Below, piece by piece: positions 30,776-39,458 of a DNA stretch of 64,000 bases (position 1 is its first letter; each line of letters opens with the position of its first letter). The stretch is from positions 3,596,001 to 3,660,000 of the forward strand of contig NZ_CP023695.1 in assembly GCF_008704395.1 (NCBI RefSeq). Reading direction: 5' to 3'. The position numbers and the translations under genes were made by a program. The stretch comes from Streptomyces alboniger (GTDB taxonomy: Bacteria; Actinomycetota; Actinomycetes; Streptomycetales; Streptomycetaceae). Below the pieces are notes generated by a model. The model did not search any database and was not told the origin of the DNA. It worked only from the letters and a program-made list of their open reading frames with translations.

Positions 30776-32074
30776 ATGGATATGGAAGCCGTCCACCCCT
30801 CCGCCCCCTCCCCCATTCAGTTCCGCGACATCCCCGAGGCGGGCATCGACCGTGCCCTCTCCCTCGCGTACCTCGCCTTCCACCAGAGCCCGGAGGACGA
30901 GAAGCGCAAGCACAACCACGACCTGCTGCTCGGCTGCACCCGCGTCGGCGCCTACGACGGTGACGAACTCGTCGGATTCCTCGCGGCGTTCCCCTTCACG
31001 GTCTCCGTCCCCGGCGGTGAACTGCCCTGCCCGGGCATCACGTTCGTCTCCGTGGCGCCGACGCACCGGCGCCGCGGCGTGCTCTCCGGGATGATCGCGG
31101 AGCTGTTCGCGAAGGCGGTGGCCGAGGCCTCGCCGATCGCCGCGCTGTGGGCCTCGGAGGACGCCATCTACGGCAGGTTCGGCTTCGGCGTGGCCACCTA
31201 CGGCAACACCGTGGAGATCGACTCCCGCCGCCCGCTGGCCCTGCGCATCGCCCCGGACGACCGCCCGCTGCGCCTGGTCGACCCGTCCGACGTCCCGGAT
31301 CTCCTCGGCCCGTACTACGACCGCACCCGCGCCGACCGCCCCGGCCGCCTCGCCCGCACCGAGGCATGGTGGCGCGAGGAGTGGATGGTGACGGAGGACG
31401 AGGAGGACGACGAACTGTCCCCGCCCCGCATCGTCACCCTCGGCACACCCGGCAGCCCCGGCAGCCCTGTCGGCCCCGGCACCCCCGGCAGCCCGCCCCC
31501 CGGGATAGCCGGTTACGCGATCTACCGCACGAAGGCCCGCGACGACGCCCCCGGCCTCGTCCGCCTCGACGACCTGGAGGCGGACACCCCCGCCGCGGCC
31601 GCCGCCCTCTGGCGCTATCTCGCCTCGATCGACCTGACGGGTGTCGTCCAGGCCTGGGGCCGGCCCCTGGACGACCCGCTGCTGCTCTTCGCCGCCGACC
31701 GCGACCAGGTGCGCGTCACGGGCCAGTTCCCCGGGCTGTGGGTCCGCCTCGTCGACGTGCGCGCCGCGCTGACCGCCCGCTCCTGGGCGGCCCCGGTCGA
31801 CGTGGTCATCGACGTACGCGACGACCACCTCCCCGCCAACGCGGGCCGCCACCGCCTGACGGCGTCCCCCGACGGCTGTACGTACGAGAGGACGGACCGC
31901 CCGGCGGACCTCACCCTCGACGTACGCGACCTGGCCGCCGCCTACCTCGGCGGGACGGGGACCGACGCCCTGGTCCGCGCGGGCCTCGCCCAGGAGCACA
32001 CGCCGGGCACGACCGCGGCACTGGACGCGGCGCTGCGCACGGCCCGGCTGCCCCACACCGTGGACGAGTTCTAG
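30776..32074 (+). CDS. Eis-family (enhanced intracellular survival) acetyltransferase
   Basis: 432 residues with the Eis tripartite plan: an N-terminal GNAT (FVSVAPTHRRRGVLSGMIAE is motif A, ALWASEDAIYGRFGFGVATY follows), a second degenerate GNAT-like domain, and a C-terminal SCP2-like domain (LTLDVRDLAAAYLGGTGTDA, LRTARLPHTVDEF ending in the conserved carboxyl Phe that acts as base in Eis). Eis proteins acetylate aminoglycosides and lysines at several amines. Unusual: a collagen-like Gly-Pro-Ser stretch (GSPGSPVGPGTPGSP, about residues 222-243) is inserted in the middle domain. The start ATG matches a leaderless promoter; a second ATG lies two codons on. Confidence 0.88.
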   Translation: MDMEAVHPSAPSPIQFRDIPEAGIDRALSLAYLAFHQSPEDEKRKHNHDLLLGCTRVGAYDGDELVGFLAAFPFTVSVPGGELPCPGITFVSVAPTHRRRGVLSGMIAELFAKAVAEASPIAALWASEDAIYGRFGFGVATYGNTVEIDSRRPLALRIAPDDRPLRLVDPSDVPDLLGPYYDRTRADRPGRLARTEAWWREEWMVTEDEEDDELSPPRIVTLGTPGSPGSPVGPGTPGSPPPGIAGYAIYRTKARDDAPGLVRLDDLEADTPAAAAALWRYLASIDLTGVVQAWGRPLDDPLLLFAADRDQVRVTGQFPGLWVRLVDVRAALTARSWAAPVDVVIDVRDDHLPANAGRHRLTASPDGCTYERTDRPADLTLDVRDLAAAYLGGTGTDALVRAGLAQEHTPGTTAALDAALRTARLPHTVDEF

Positions 32075-32081
32075 GCATGTT

Positions 32082-32570
32082 CTAGGACGCGGCGGGCGGC
32101 GAGCCGAGCGAGGTGAGCGCGTCGTCCGTCAGCCGGTACACGGTCCACTCGTCCTGGGGGCGCGCGCCGAGCGCCTGGTAGAAGTTGATCGACGGCTCGT
32201 TCCAGTCGAGGACCGACCACTCCAGGCGCTCGTAACCGCGCTCCACGCAGATGCGCGCGAGTTCGGTGAGAAGCGCCTTGCCGTGCCCGCCGCCGCGCGC
32301 CTCAGGACGCACGTACAGGTCCTCCAGGTAGATCCCGTGCACGCCCCGCCACGTCGAGAAGTTGAGGAACCACAGGGAGAAGCCCACCACGTCACCGCTC
32401 GCGTCGTCCTGCGCGATGTGCGCGAACGCGGCGGGCCGCTCCCCGAACAGCGCCTCACGCAGCTGCTCCTCGGTGGCCTTCGCCTCGTCGGGCGCCTTCT
32501 CGTACGTGGCGAGGTCGCGGACCAGCGCGTGGATGACGGGGATGTCGGCCGGTGTGGCGGTACGAATCAT
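32082..32570 (-). CDS. GNAT acetyltransferase, diamine/thialysine type
   Basis: 162 residues resembling spermidine/spermine (SSAT) and thialysine N-acetyltransferases: MIRTATPADIPVIHALVRDL, ATYEKAPDEAKATEEQLREA, HGIYLEDLYVRPEARGGGHG (motif A) and YERLEWSVLDWNEPSINFYQ (motif B). Likely acetylates a polyamine or lysine analogue. ATG 32570 has TAGCCT 6 nt upstream (32582-32577) and no good Shine-Dalgarno. Convergent with the Eis-like gene, 7-nt gap. Confidence 0.9.
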   Translation of the reverse strand: MIRTATPADIPVIHALVRDLATYEKAPDEAKATEEQLREALFGERPAAFAHIAQDDASGDVVGFSLWFLNFSTWRGVHGIYLEDLYVRPEARGGGHGKALLTELARICVERGYERLEWSVLDWNEPSINFYQALGARPQDEWTVYRLTDDALTSLGSPPAAS

Positions 32571-32576
32571 GGAGGC

Positions 32577-32582
32577 AGGCTA
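32577..32582 (-). promoter_or_regulatory. Leaderless -10 box of the SSAT-like gene
   Basis: TAGCCT on the minus strand ends 6 nt before ATG 32570. Confidence 0.45.
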
Positions 32583-32636
32583 GTCAGCGGCGGACCCCCG
32601 GGGTCAACGCCGTCTCACCAGCCGGGCGGCGCGACC

Positions 32637-33524
32637 TCACCGCCCCAGGAGCCGCCGCGCGGTCTCCATGTGGTCCGGCACCAGCGGCCGCCCGTCCTCG
32701 ATCTCCCACAGCGAGTTCTGGAGCACCCGCCCGAGCGTCCAGGCGCGCGCACGCTCCCGGTCAAGACCCAGAACCTCGGTCATCGCGTCGAACCGCCACA
32801 ACACCTCGTGCGGCTCGAATCGGTTGTCGAGGGCCGGCCAGAGGTCGAACCCGGGGTCACCCGCGAGGGGTTTGGGGTCGATGGCGAGCCACGGCTCACG
32901 CTCCGACGCCAGTACGTTCTCGAAGTGCAGGTCCCAGTGGAGCATCCGGTCACCGGCCTCGCCCATGACCTCGCGCACCGCGCCCCCGCACCGCTCCACG
33001 ATCGCGCGTTCGGCCGGGTCGGGGATCGCCTTCAGGGCCCCGGGCAGGTCGTCGACCATCTCGGCCGCGATGTCGCCGAGCCGCCGCATGCCTTCCGGGG
33101 CGGGCCCCGCGGTCAGCCGGGCGAGGAGTTCCGCGATGACGAGCACGGCCGCGCGCGTGTCGGACGTCGTCGACAACATCCGCCCCTGGTCGAGGCGTTC
33201 GAGCAGCATCGTGCCGGTGCGGGCGTCGTGGTCCAGGAGCCGGACGGCCCCGTCGCCGTCCCACAGCCGCAGCGCGACCGGCTCGCCCTCGGTCTCCTCG
33301 TCCAGGACCTGGAACTTGACCACGGCGGGCGTGCCGTCGGCGCGCAGCACGGGCAGCACGAGCGCGGCCTGGCCGTGCATCGGATCCCCGTCGGGTGTCA
33401 GCTCCCACCGCTCGGCGAACTCCCGTACGCGCGCGGGCAGTACGTCGATGAAGGCGCGCCCCGCCTCACCGGCGTACAGATGCTGCGACTCGACCAGCCC
33501 GTCCGGAACGCGAATGTCGATCAC
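32637..33524 (-). CDS. Aminoglycoside 6-phosphotransferase / hydroxyurea-kinase-like protein
   Basis: 295 residues of the APH(6)-like family. Kinase core: AVVKFQVLDEETEGE, MLLERLDQGRML, catalytic loop MLHWDLHFENVLASEREPWL (HxDxxxxN) and the metal Asp in AIDPKPLAGDPGFDLWP. Members phosphorylate streptomycin or related cyclitols, but most chromosomal Streptomyces copies have unknown substrates. GTG 33524 (VIDIRVPDGL) has TAGGGT 7 nt upstream and no Shine-Dalgarno; the extended frame to 33560 is therefore disfavoured. Resistance must not be assumed. Confidence 0.85.
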   Translation of the reverse strand: MIDIRVPDGLVESQHLYAGEAGRAFIDVLPARVREFAERWELTPDGDPMHGQAALVLPVLRADGTPAVVKFQVLDEETEGEPVALRLWDGDGAVRLLDHDARTGTMLLERLDQGRMLSTTSDTRAAVLVIAELLARLTAGPAPEGMRRLGDIAAEMVDDLPGALKAIPDPAERAIVERCGGAVREVMGEAGDRMLHWDLHFENVLASEREPWLAIDPKPLAGDPGFDLWPALDNRFEPHEVLWRFDAMTEVLGLDRERARAWTLGRVLQNSLWEIEDGRPLVPDHMETARRLLGR

Positions 33525-33531
33525 GCCCGCG

Positions 33532-33537
33532 ACCCTA
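33532..33537 (-). promoter_or_regulatory. Leaderless -10 box of the APH(6)-like gene
   Basis: TAGGGT on the minus strand, 7 nt before GTG 33524. Confidence 0.5.
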
Positions 33538-33581
33538 TCGACGCGCGCGCGGCCCCGCACATACGTTTTTTTCCACGAACG

Positions 33582-34340
33582 TCAGGAAATCCCGGCCGCC
33601 TTGAGCTGCTTGGCGAACTCCCCCTGGTCGTAGAGCGCCTCCCCCTCGGACTTCTCACCGTCGATGAGGACGGTGGGCGTGGACTGGACCCCGTCCTCGC
33701 TGAAGGTCGTCATCGCCTCGCCGACCCACTTCTTGTACGTGCCGTTGGTGACCGCCTTGTCGAAGGCGCCGCCGCGCAGCCCGTCGACCTTGTCGGCGAT
33801 CTTCAGCAGGAATGCCGGGGTGTAGGCGTCGTCGGTCTCCTCCGCCGGCTGGTTGGCGAACACGGCGGCGTGGTACTGCGGGAACTTGCCCGCCTCCACC
33901 GAGGCCCGCAGCGCGTTCGCCGCGTTCACGGAGCCGCTGCCGCCGAGGTTCTTGTCGAGGAACGAGGCGATCACGTACTCGACCTTGACCTTGCCGTCGG
34001 CCACCGGCCCGACCAGCGCCTGCGCCCCGCCCTCCTCGAACTTCCGGCAGAACGGGCAGCGCGAGTCCTCGTAGACCTTGACCGTGTGCTCGGCCTTCGG
34101 GTCGCCGACGGTGATGACGCCGCCCTTCACCGAGGCGGGCACGTCGGACCCGGGCGCCTTGGACTCGGGCCCCTTGGTCCCGGGCCCCTTGGACTCGGGC
34201 GCGGAGGACGAGGACTTCTCGGCGCCACCGCCGTTGTCCTCGTCGGGACCACAGGCGGACGCGGCCACCCCGATCAGCGCCGCGGCGGCCACGGCGGTGG
34301 CGACGCGCCCGGCCTTGCGCCCGGCCTTGTGTACGGCCAT
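33582..34340 (-). CDS. DsbA-family thiol-disulfide lipoprotein
   Basis: 252 residues. Signal peptide with a lipobox-like A-S-A-C (Cys30), a low-complexity Gly/Pro/Lys/Ser linker (41-66, repeats of SKGPG/SKAPG), then a thioredoxin_4/DsbA domain with the redox CPFC (95-98) in YEDSRCPFCRKFEEGG and the cis-Pro loop VQSTPTVLIDGE. It should catalyse disulfide formation or isomerisation of exported proteins at the outer face of the membrane. ATG 34340 has GGGAGGG 8 nt upstream. Divergent from a cysteine-rich secreted protein gene, a plausible client. Confidence 0.9.
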   Translation of the reverse strand: MAVHKAGRKAGRVATAVAAAALIGVAASACGPDEDNGGGAEKSSSSAPESKGPGTKGPESKAPGSDVPASVKGGVITVGDPKAEHTVKVYEDSRCPFCRKFEEGGAQALVGPVADGKVKVEYVIASFLDKNLGGSGSVNAANALRASVEAGKFPQYHAAVFANQPAEETDDAYTPAFLLKIADKVDGLRGGAFDKAVTNGTYKKWVGEAMTTFSEDGVQSTPTVLIDGEKSEGEALYDQGEFAKQLKAAGIS

Positions 34341-34504
34341 GAGTTGAGCCCTCCCAATGTTCGAAAAGTTCCGCTCAAAGTATCGGAACGCACCGAAAGC
34401 CACCCCCGCCCCCTGCGCCTGCCCAGGCTCTCCAGGCCCTCACGAGCCGTTGTCGGTCCCTTGTGCCACGATCACCCGACCATTCGTTCAGCCTGGGGGG
34501 CCCG

Positions 34505-37500
34505 ATGCCTGAACCACATCCCTGTCCGAGATCCACGAGATCCACGAGACCCGCGGTGTCCACCGCACTGCTACTCGCCCTGACCGCGCTGCTGGCCCTG
34601 TTGGTGCCGTCCGCACTGCCGACGACCGCCGCCCACGCCGCCGAACCGGAGTGCGCGCCGCTCGCCCTCGCCCCGTTCGGCGACCCGGGCGGTGCGGTCG
34701 GCAGAGCGAAGGTCGCGCCCGACGGGTCCGCCTGCCACACCTTCACCGCCACCGAGGCCGGTCTCCACCTCATCCCGCTCGACAGCGGCAACAACAAGAC
34801 GTACGTCCAGGTAAACGCCGGCGCCAAAAAGATCGACTGCGCCGACGACATCTGCGACCTGCCAGAAGCGGGCGACTACACCGTGCGGGTCTCCAACAAC
34901 GGCTGGGAGGAGGCCGACACCGCCGTCACCGTGGTGCCGCTCGGCGACACCCGCGGCTGCGCCGAGTCCGTCGGCACCTCATGGGACAGGCCGACCGACC
35001 CCCGAACCGCCGTCAGCGCCCTGCAAGTCGGCTGCCAGCCCTTCGACGCCGAGCCCGGCGACCGCGTCCGGCTCACCCACGGCAGCGAGGTCTACGGCGA
35101 CTCCGCGGCCTGGATCACCGACGCCACCGGGCACCGGATCTGCGACGCGCCCGAGGAGGGCGAGAACAGCTGCGTACTGCCCGGCAAGGGCCCCTACCGC
35201 GTCCTGTCGCGCGTCACGTACACCGAGAAGGGCTTCCCCGCCGCGTACGCGGTCAAGGTGCGCCGCCTGAACAACGCCCAGGGCTGCCCCTCCTCCCCGG
35301 TGCGGCCGTACGGACCGCTGGAGGCACAGGAGTTCACCAAGACGCCCTGCTTCACCGTCACCGCCGAGAAGGCGGGCCGGTACCTCATCGACTCCGTCAA
35401 CGGCAAAACCGCCACGGAGAAGCCCGTCCGCGTGTACGACAGCTCCGGGAAAACCGTCTGCCGCACGACCGACGACGGCTGCCACCTGCCCACCGCCGGC
35501 ACCTACACCGCCGTCCTCGACGGCCCGAGCCCCTTCCACGACACACCGAGCGGCCTGGTCGTCCTCGACAGCGCGTCCGGCCGCGGCTGCGTGAAGGCGG
35601 ACATGGGCTCGCACCGGGGCGAGTTGAGCGCGGACGGACAGTACGACTGCCTGGAGCTCGCCACGCCCGAGAACGCCCGGGTCGCGGCGCTCACCGCGCT
35701 CGACGCCTCCGGGGTCGACCCGGCCGTCGAGGTCCTCGACAGCGAGGGCGTCCGGCGCTGCGGCGCGGAGCGGCTCGCGGCAGGCGACTGCGCGCTCACC
35801 GGCACCGCCCCCTACCGCGCGCTCGTCCACGCGGACGGCAACCCCCGCACCGGCCCGTACGCCGTCGCCCTGCACCGCACGGACGCGGCGAACGACTGCC
35901 CCGTCCTGCCCGCGGGCAGCTTCACCGCCGACGGCGCGAAGGCCGCCTTCTCCACCGGGAACGGCGTCTTCTCGCGCTGCCTGACCATCCCGGCCGACGC
36001 CCACTCCTCACGCGAGGTGCTGCAACTCGTCGCCACCTCCGGTGACGTGCCCGCCAGGTTCTCCGTGCTCGACTCGGCCGGCAAGCGCGTCTGCGAGCGC
36101 TACGCCACCACCAACGGCTGGGTGGTGTGCCCGCTGACTCCCGGCACGGCCCACACCGTCCTGGTCACCGGCCGCGACAAGGCCGCCGAGTACACCCTGA
36201 CGCGGCGCGACGTGACGTCGACGGCCTCGTCCGCGGGTTGCGCGAAGACCTCGGCGGCCAAGGTGGGCGGCCCGTCCGTGAAGGGCCCGTACGACACTCC
36301 TGGCTCCCTGCGCTGCCACCAGGTCACCACCTCCGCGGCCGGTGACGTCCTGCACGTCGATGTACGGGACGCGCTGGGCACCGCCAACATCATGGTCCTG
36401 GACGGCGACGGCGCGATGGAGTGCTCCTGGCGCAACCGCTCCTGCGCGGTCACCGGCTCCACGACCCACCAGGTCCTCGTGCAGACCCCGGCGAACCTGA
36501 AGGCGGCACCCGAGTACCGCCTCGACGCCCTGCGCGTGGCCACCGCGGACGGCCCCGCGGCCGAGTGCGCCAAGGTGCCTTCGGTCGCGTACGGCTACGG
36601 CCCCGTCACCGGCACCCTCGACGAGTCGCACACGGCCGTGTGCGCGGTCCTGCCCACGTCGCGGAACGACTTCTTCGATGCCGAGATCAGCGACACCACC
36701 GGCTCCCCCGAGAAGGCGGTCCCCGCGCTGTACAACAGCTCCTGGACCAACGGCTGCTACGGCGTCAGCCGCGGGGGCTACCAATGCGGTGTGAACGAGT
36801 CCCCCGATACTCCGAAGAAGCCCTCCGTGCTCGTCCTCGGCCTCCCGGAGAAGGCCTCCGCCACCTCCTACCGCGCCACGCTGAAGTGCTCGTCCGCCCG
36901 CTGCGGCGACGAGAAGGTCACCGTCACCGGCCTGACGCCCACCACGGCGCCCAGCGGCACCAAACCCACGCTCACGGTGACGGGCACCGCCCTCCACCCC
37001 GACTTCACGGTCCGGCTCACCCAGGCGCGCAAGACCCTCACGGCCACGACGAAGTCGGTGTCGGCCGACAACCGCAGGCTGAAGGCGACGCTCGACCTGA
37101 CGGACATCCCCGCCGGCGAATGGCACATCAGCGTCTACGCGAACGGGCAATACCAGCTCGGCACGTTCACCGTCACCGAACCGGAGCTGACGAACACCAC
37201 CACACCCAAGATCACGGGTACCGCCACCGTCGGCTCCGAGGTCACCGCCGACCCCGGCACCTGGTCACCCACCCCGTCCTCGTACACCTACCAGTGGAAG
37301 GCGGACGGCGAGACCATCGAGGGCGCCACGGCCGCGGCGTACAAGATCCCGGCGAAGTACCTGGACAAGAAGCTGAGCGTCACGGTCACCGCCCACGCGG
37401 CTTCGCGGAACGCGACCGCGACCTCCACCCCGGTGACGATCGCCAAGGGCGCCGCGCCCAGGGCCACGAAGAAGCCGGAGATCACCGGCACCGCCAAGGT

Positions 37501-37726
37501 CGGCAAGACCCTCAAGACCACGAAGGGCACCTGGTCGCCCGCCCCGGGCACGTACTCCTACCAGTGGTACGCGAACGGCACGAAGATCACCGGCGCGACC
37601 AAGCCCTCCCTGGTCCTGAAGTCCGCCCAGCACGGCAAGAAGATCACGGCCAAGGTGACCGCACACCGCCCGGGCCACCTCGACGGAAAGGCGACGAGCA
37701 AGGCGACCGGAACCGTCACCCGCTAG
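34505..37726 (+). CDS. Large secreted Cys-paired repeat protein with C-terminal Ig-like repeats
   Basis: 1073 residues. Signal peptide (about 1-45, STALLLALTALLALLVPSAL ending at AHA-AEP). The body consists of about eight ~100-residue modules, each with one or two Cys pairs and recurring endings such as CHTFTATEAGLHLIPLDS, CDLPEAGDYTVRV and CHLPTAGTYTAVLDG. The C-terminus has a beta-sandwich and two close repeats containing GTWSPTPSSYTYQW and GTWSPAPGTYSYQW, a pattern of bacterial surface Ig-like domains. No LPXTG or membrane anchor is seen, so it is released or wall-associated. ATG 34505 follows a G-run. Function unknown; adhesion or matrix role is inference. Confidence 0.85.
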   Translation: MPEPHPCPRSTRSTRPAVSTALLLALTALLALLVPSALPTTAAHAAEPECAPLALAPFGDPGGAVGRAKVAPDGSACHTFTATEAGLHLIPLDSGNNKTYVQVNAGAKKIDCADDICDLPEAGDYTVRVSNNGWEEADTAVTVVPLGDTRGCAESVGTSWDRPTDPRTAVSALQVGCQPFDAEPGDRVRLTHGSEVYGDSAAWITDATGHRICDAPEEGENSCVLPGKGPYRVLSRVTYTEKGFPAAYAVKVRRLNNAQGCPSSPVRPYGPLEAQEFTKTPCFTVTAEKAGRYLIDSVNGKTATEKPVRVYDSSGKTVCRTTDDGCHLPTAGTYTAVLDGPSPFHDTPSGLVVLDSASGRGCVKADMGSHRGELSADGQYDCLELATPENARVAALTALDASGVDPAVEVLDSEGVRRCGAERLAAGDCALTGTAPYRALVHADGNPRTGPYAVALHRTDAANDCPVLPAGSFTADGAKAAFSTGNGVFSRCLTIPADAHSSREVLQLVATSGDVPARFSVLDSAGKRVCERYATTNGWVVCPLTPGTAHTVLVTGRDKAAEYTLTRRDVTSTASSAGCAKTSAAKVGGPSVKGPYDTPGSLRCHQVTTSAAGDVLHVDVRDALGTANIMVLDGDGAMECSWRNRSCAVTGSTTHQVLVQTPANLKAAPEYRLDALRVATADGPAAECAKVPSVAYGYGPVTGTLDESHTAVCAVLPTSRNDFFDAEISDTTGSPEKAVPALYNSSWTNGCYGVSRGGYQCGVNESPDTPKKPSVLVLGLPEKASATSYRATLKCSSARCGDEKVTVTGLTPTTAPSGTKPTLTVTGTALHPDFTVRLTQARKTLTATTKSVSADNRRLKATLDLTDIPAGEWHISVYANGQYQLGTFTVTEPELTNTTTPKITGTATVGSEVTADPGTWSPTPSSYTYQWKADGETIEGATAAAYKIPAKYLDKKLSVTVTAHAASRNATATSTPVTIAKGAAPRATKKPEITGTAKVGKTLKTTKGTWSPAPGTYSYQWYANGTKITGATKPSLVLKSAQHGKKITAKVTAHRPGHLDGKATSKATGTVTR

Positions 37727-37747
37727 CCACGAACGGCCCCGAAACAC

Positions 37748-37784
37748 GAAGGCCCAGGTCACCGATGAGATGACCTGGGCCTTC
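37748..37784 (+). terminator. Terminator of the large secreted protein gene
   Basis: Perfect 14-bp stem (37748-37761 with 37771-37784), 9-nt loop. It ends 6 nt before the left att duplication. Confidence 0.88.
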
Positions 37785-37790
37785 GCCCTG

Positions 37791-37829
37791 TGGAGCCCCC
37801 TGTCGGATTCGAACCCAAGACCTACGCAT
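37791..37829. other. Left attachment-site copy (att)
   Basis: 39 bp identical to the tRNA-Thr 3' region at 37 positions (25 bp perfect block TGGAGCCCCCTGTCGGATTC plus GAACC, then two mismatches, then GACCTACGCAT). It corresponds to the T arm, acceptor and CCA end. It lacks the rest of the tRNA and so is a duplicated crossover site, not a gene. Confidence 0.85.
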
Positions 37830-37836
37830 CGGTGTG

Positions 37837-38490
37837 TCAGGCTTGCGCGCTGACGATCAGTGTGCCGATGTGCCCTTCCTTCGGGGCGTCGACGATCCGG
37901 GCCTCCGCCTCGGCGAACCCCGCCCGGGTCAGGTGCCGCTCCCACACTGCGGGCTTGTAGCTGTACCGGTAAGTGAACATCGCCTTCCCCGCGAAGCCGC
38001 CTTTGTACATGCCCTGCGGACCATAGGCGCCCGGGATGGCCGGTGGCTGGGAGAATACGAACACCCCGCCTGGGACTAGGTGCTTGTGGACGAGCGGGAA
38101 GAGCCGGGACGGGTCGGTGAACCAGACCGCGCCGAAGATGGAGTACACCGCGTCGTACCGGCCGGTGTCGGTGGCGAGCCAGTCAAGGATCTCCGCGTGC
38201 TCGATCCGGACGCCGAGCGGCGCCCACCGCTCCCCCGCCAGCTGCGCCATGCGCGGCGACAGGTCCACGCCGGTCGCCTTCACACCCTGCTGCGCGAGGT
38301 GAGCGAGGGCGCGGCCGGTGCCGCAGCCGATCTCCAGAGCCGAATCGGGTGAGCCGAGCAGCTCAGCCCCAGGTCCGTGGTCGGCGTACTGGGTCCAGCA
38401 GAATTTCGGCTCCGCCTCGGCGTCGAACGCGCTCTTGGCGAAGGTGTCCCAGAGTTCGGTCTCGGCGGGGATGTCGTGGGGTACGGGCAC
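37837..38490 (-). CDS. Class I SAM-dependent methyltransferase (island)
   Basis: 217 residues. Motif I SALEIGCGTGRALAHLAQQG, motif II TGVDLSPRMAQLAGERW, motif IV-like YDAVYSIFGAVWFTDPSRLF and LVPGGVFVFSQPP. The fold is Methyltransf_25; a substrate cannot be inferred. GTG 38490 has AGGAGAA 6 nt upstream. The stop is only 8 bp inside the left att site, so this is the outermost cargo gene of the island. Similar lone methyltransferases are frequent in actinomycete integrative elements. Confidence 0.88.
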   Translation of the reverse strand: MPVPHDIPAETELWDTFAKSAFDAEAEPKFCWTQYADHGPGAELLGSPDSALEIGCGTGRALAHLAQQGVKATGVDLSPRMAQLAGERWAPLGVRIEHAEILDWLATDTGRYDAVYSIFGAVWFTDPSRLFPLVHKHLVPGGVFVFSQPPAIPGAYGPQGMYKGGFAGKAMFTYRYSYKPAVWERHLTRAGFAEAEARIVDAPKEGHIGTLIVSAQA

Positions 38491-38562
38491 AGCGGTTCTC
38501 CTGGTCGTAGGGAGGCCCCTGCCCTCGGGGAGCCGTGAGGGCAGGGGCAGACTGTAGCGGTG

Positions 38563-38949
38563 TCAGTGGCTGTCGGGGACCTTGTCGTCGCACGGTGAGC
38601 AGTCCGCGCCATCGATGGCCCATAGCTCTTCATCGATGGCCCAGCCCTGGGACCTGAGGAAGTCGCCAGTGCGCAGGCACAGGCCGTCGCTGCGGCGTTC
38701 GATGAACGGGGCGTGGTGCTTGTACCGGCCCCCGTTGTACAAGCGGCACACGCCCCACCAGACGGGCGTGTCGAGGATGAGCTGGTGGACGCCGATGTCG
38801 ACGAGCTTGCCGACACCGAGGTGGACGTCAGGGTTCTCGATCGAACCCATGACGTACATGACCGCGTTGTCCAGAATCCGCTCGGCCATGTCTCGGACCA
38901 TCGTGTGGTCGCGCAGGAGCAGGGCAACCTCGCGGTCCCACAGGCTCAT
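38563..38949 (-). CDS. Hypothetical island protein, possibly 5'-truncated
   Basis: 128 residues from the ATG at 38949: MSLWDREVALLLRDHTMVRD, MAERILDNAVMYVMGSI, VHQLILDTPVWWGVCRLYNG and a C-terminal CSPCDD. No domain recognised. The frame stays open upstream and encodes a plausible helix (DPQELLNAVAPHITELTVNI, FDSG) joined to the ATG, but contains no start codon before a stop. The native N-terminus may therefore have been lost to a frameshift. No Shine-Dalgarno precedes 38949. Confidence 0.55.
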   Translation of the reverse strand: MSLWDREVALLLRDHTMVRDMAERILDNAVMYVMGSIENPDVHLGVGKLVDIGVHQLILDTPVWWGVCRLYNGGRYKHHAPFIERRSDGLCLRTGDFLRSQGWAIDEELWAIDGADCSPCDDKVPDSH

Positions 38950-38972
38950 GCCGGAATCGAAGATGTTGACGG

Positions 38973-39458
38973 TCAGCTCGGTGATGTGAGGGGCGACCGC
39001 GTTGAGGAGTTCCTGCGGGTCCCGGGTGCGGGTGGGACTGCGCCTCCGGTCCGAGGCGCTTGGCCCGCCCGCTGGTAGGGGGCGGGAATCTGGGTGAGGA
39101 GTAGCGGCCCGCAGCCCGACAGGGGAGGGCAGACGTAGACCTCGATGCTCAAGTCATGTCCGTCGGAGTGACCTTGGGGCGGGCGGCGGCTCGTCGCAGA
39201 ACAAGCAAGACCCTCATTCCTCGCAGCTCCCTGCCCGCGCTTCGGCACGAGCCGCCCGCAACGCCTCGCCTTCCGCCTGGAGCTGGCACGGGCACGGGCA
39301 CGCTTCCTCTGGGGTGAGATAGAGGAGTCACCGTCGATACCGAGGGACGTGCCCTGGGCGCACACGTGGGGGTCGGCCAGGGCCCCGTCGAGGAGCTGGC
39401 GCAGGCAAGGACCGCACGGTACGAGAGCCGGGTCCGGGGTCGGCGGTTCGTACTTCAC
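38973..39458 (-). CDS. Small Cys-containing hypothetical protein, possibly frameshifted
   Basis: GTG at 39458 overlaps the stop of the preceding gene as GTGA, a strong coupling signal. The N-terminus MKYEPPTPDPALVPCGPCLR, QLLDGALADPHVCAQG looks genuine with CxxC spacing. After about residue 45 the frame becomes Arg/Ser-rich and unlike a protein, then a credible LSIEVYVCPPLSGCG reappears. A frameshift or a decayed middle is likely. It is the second gene of a two-gene unit divergent from the XRE gene. Confidence 0.45.
   Translation of the reverse strand: MKYEPPTPDPALVPCGPCLRQLLDGALADPHVCAQGTSLGIDGDSSISPQRKRARARASSRRKARRCGRLVPKRGQGAARNEGLACSATSRRPPQGHSDGHDLSIEVYVCPPLSGCGPLLLTQIPAPYQRAGQAPRTGGAVPPAPGTRRNSSTRSPLTSPS

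Noticed and set aside
39149..39331. Separate small gene in the alternative frame within the Cys-rich region
   Set aside because: No Shine-Dalgarno and Arg/Pro-rich composition; more likely a product of frame decay in the overlapping gene.
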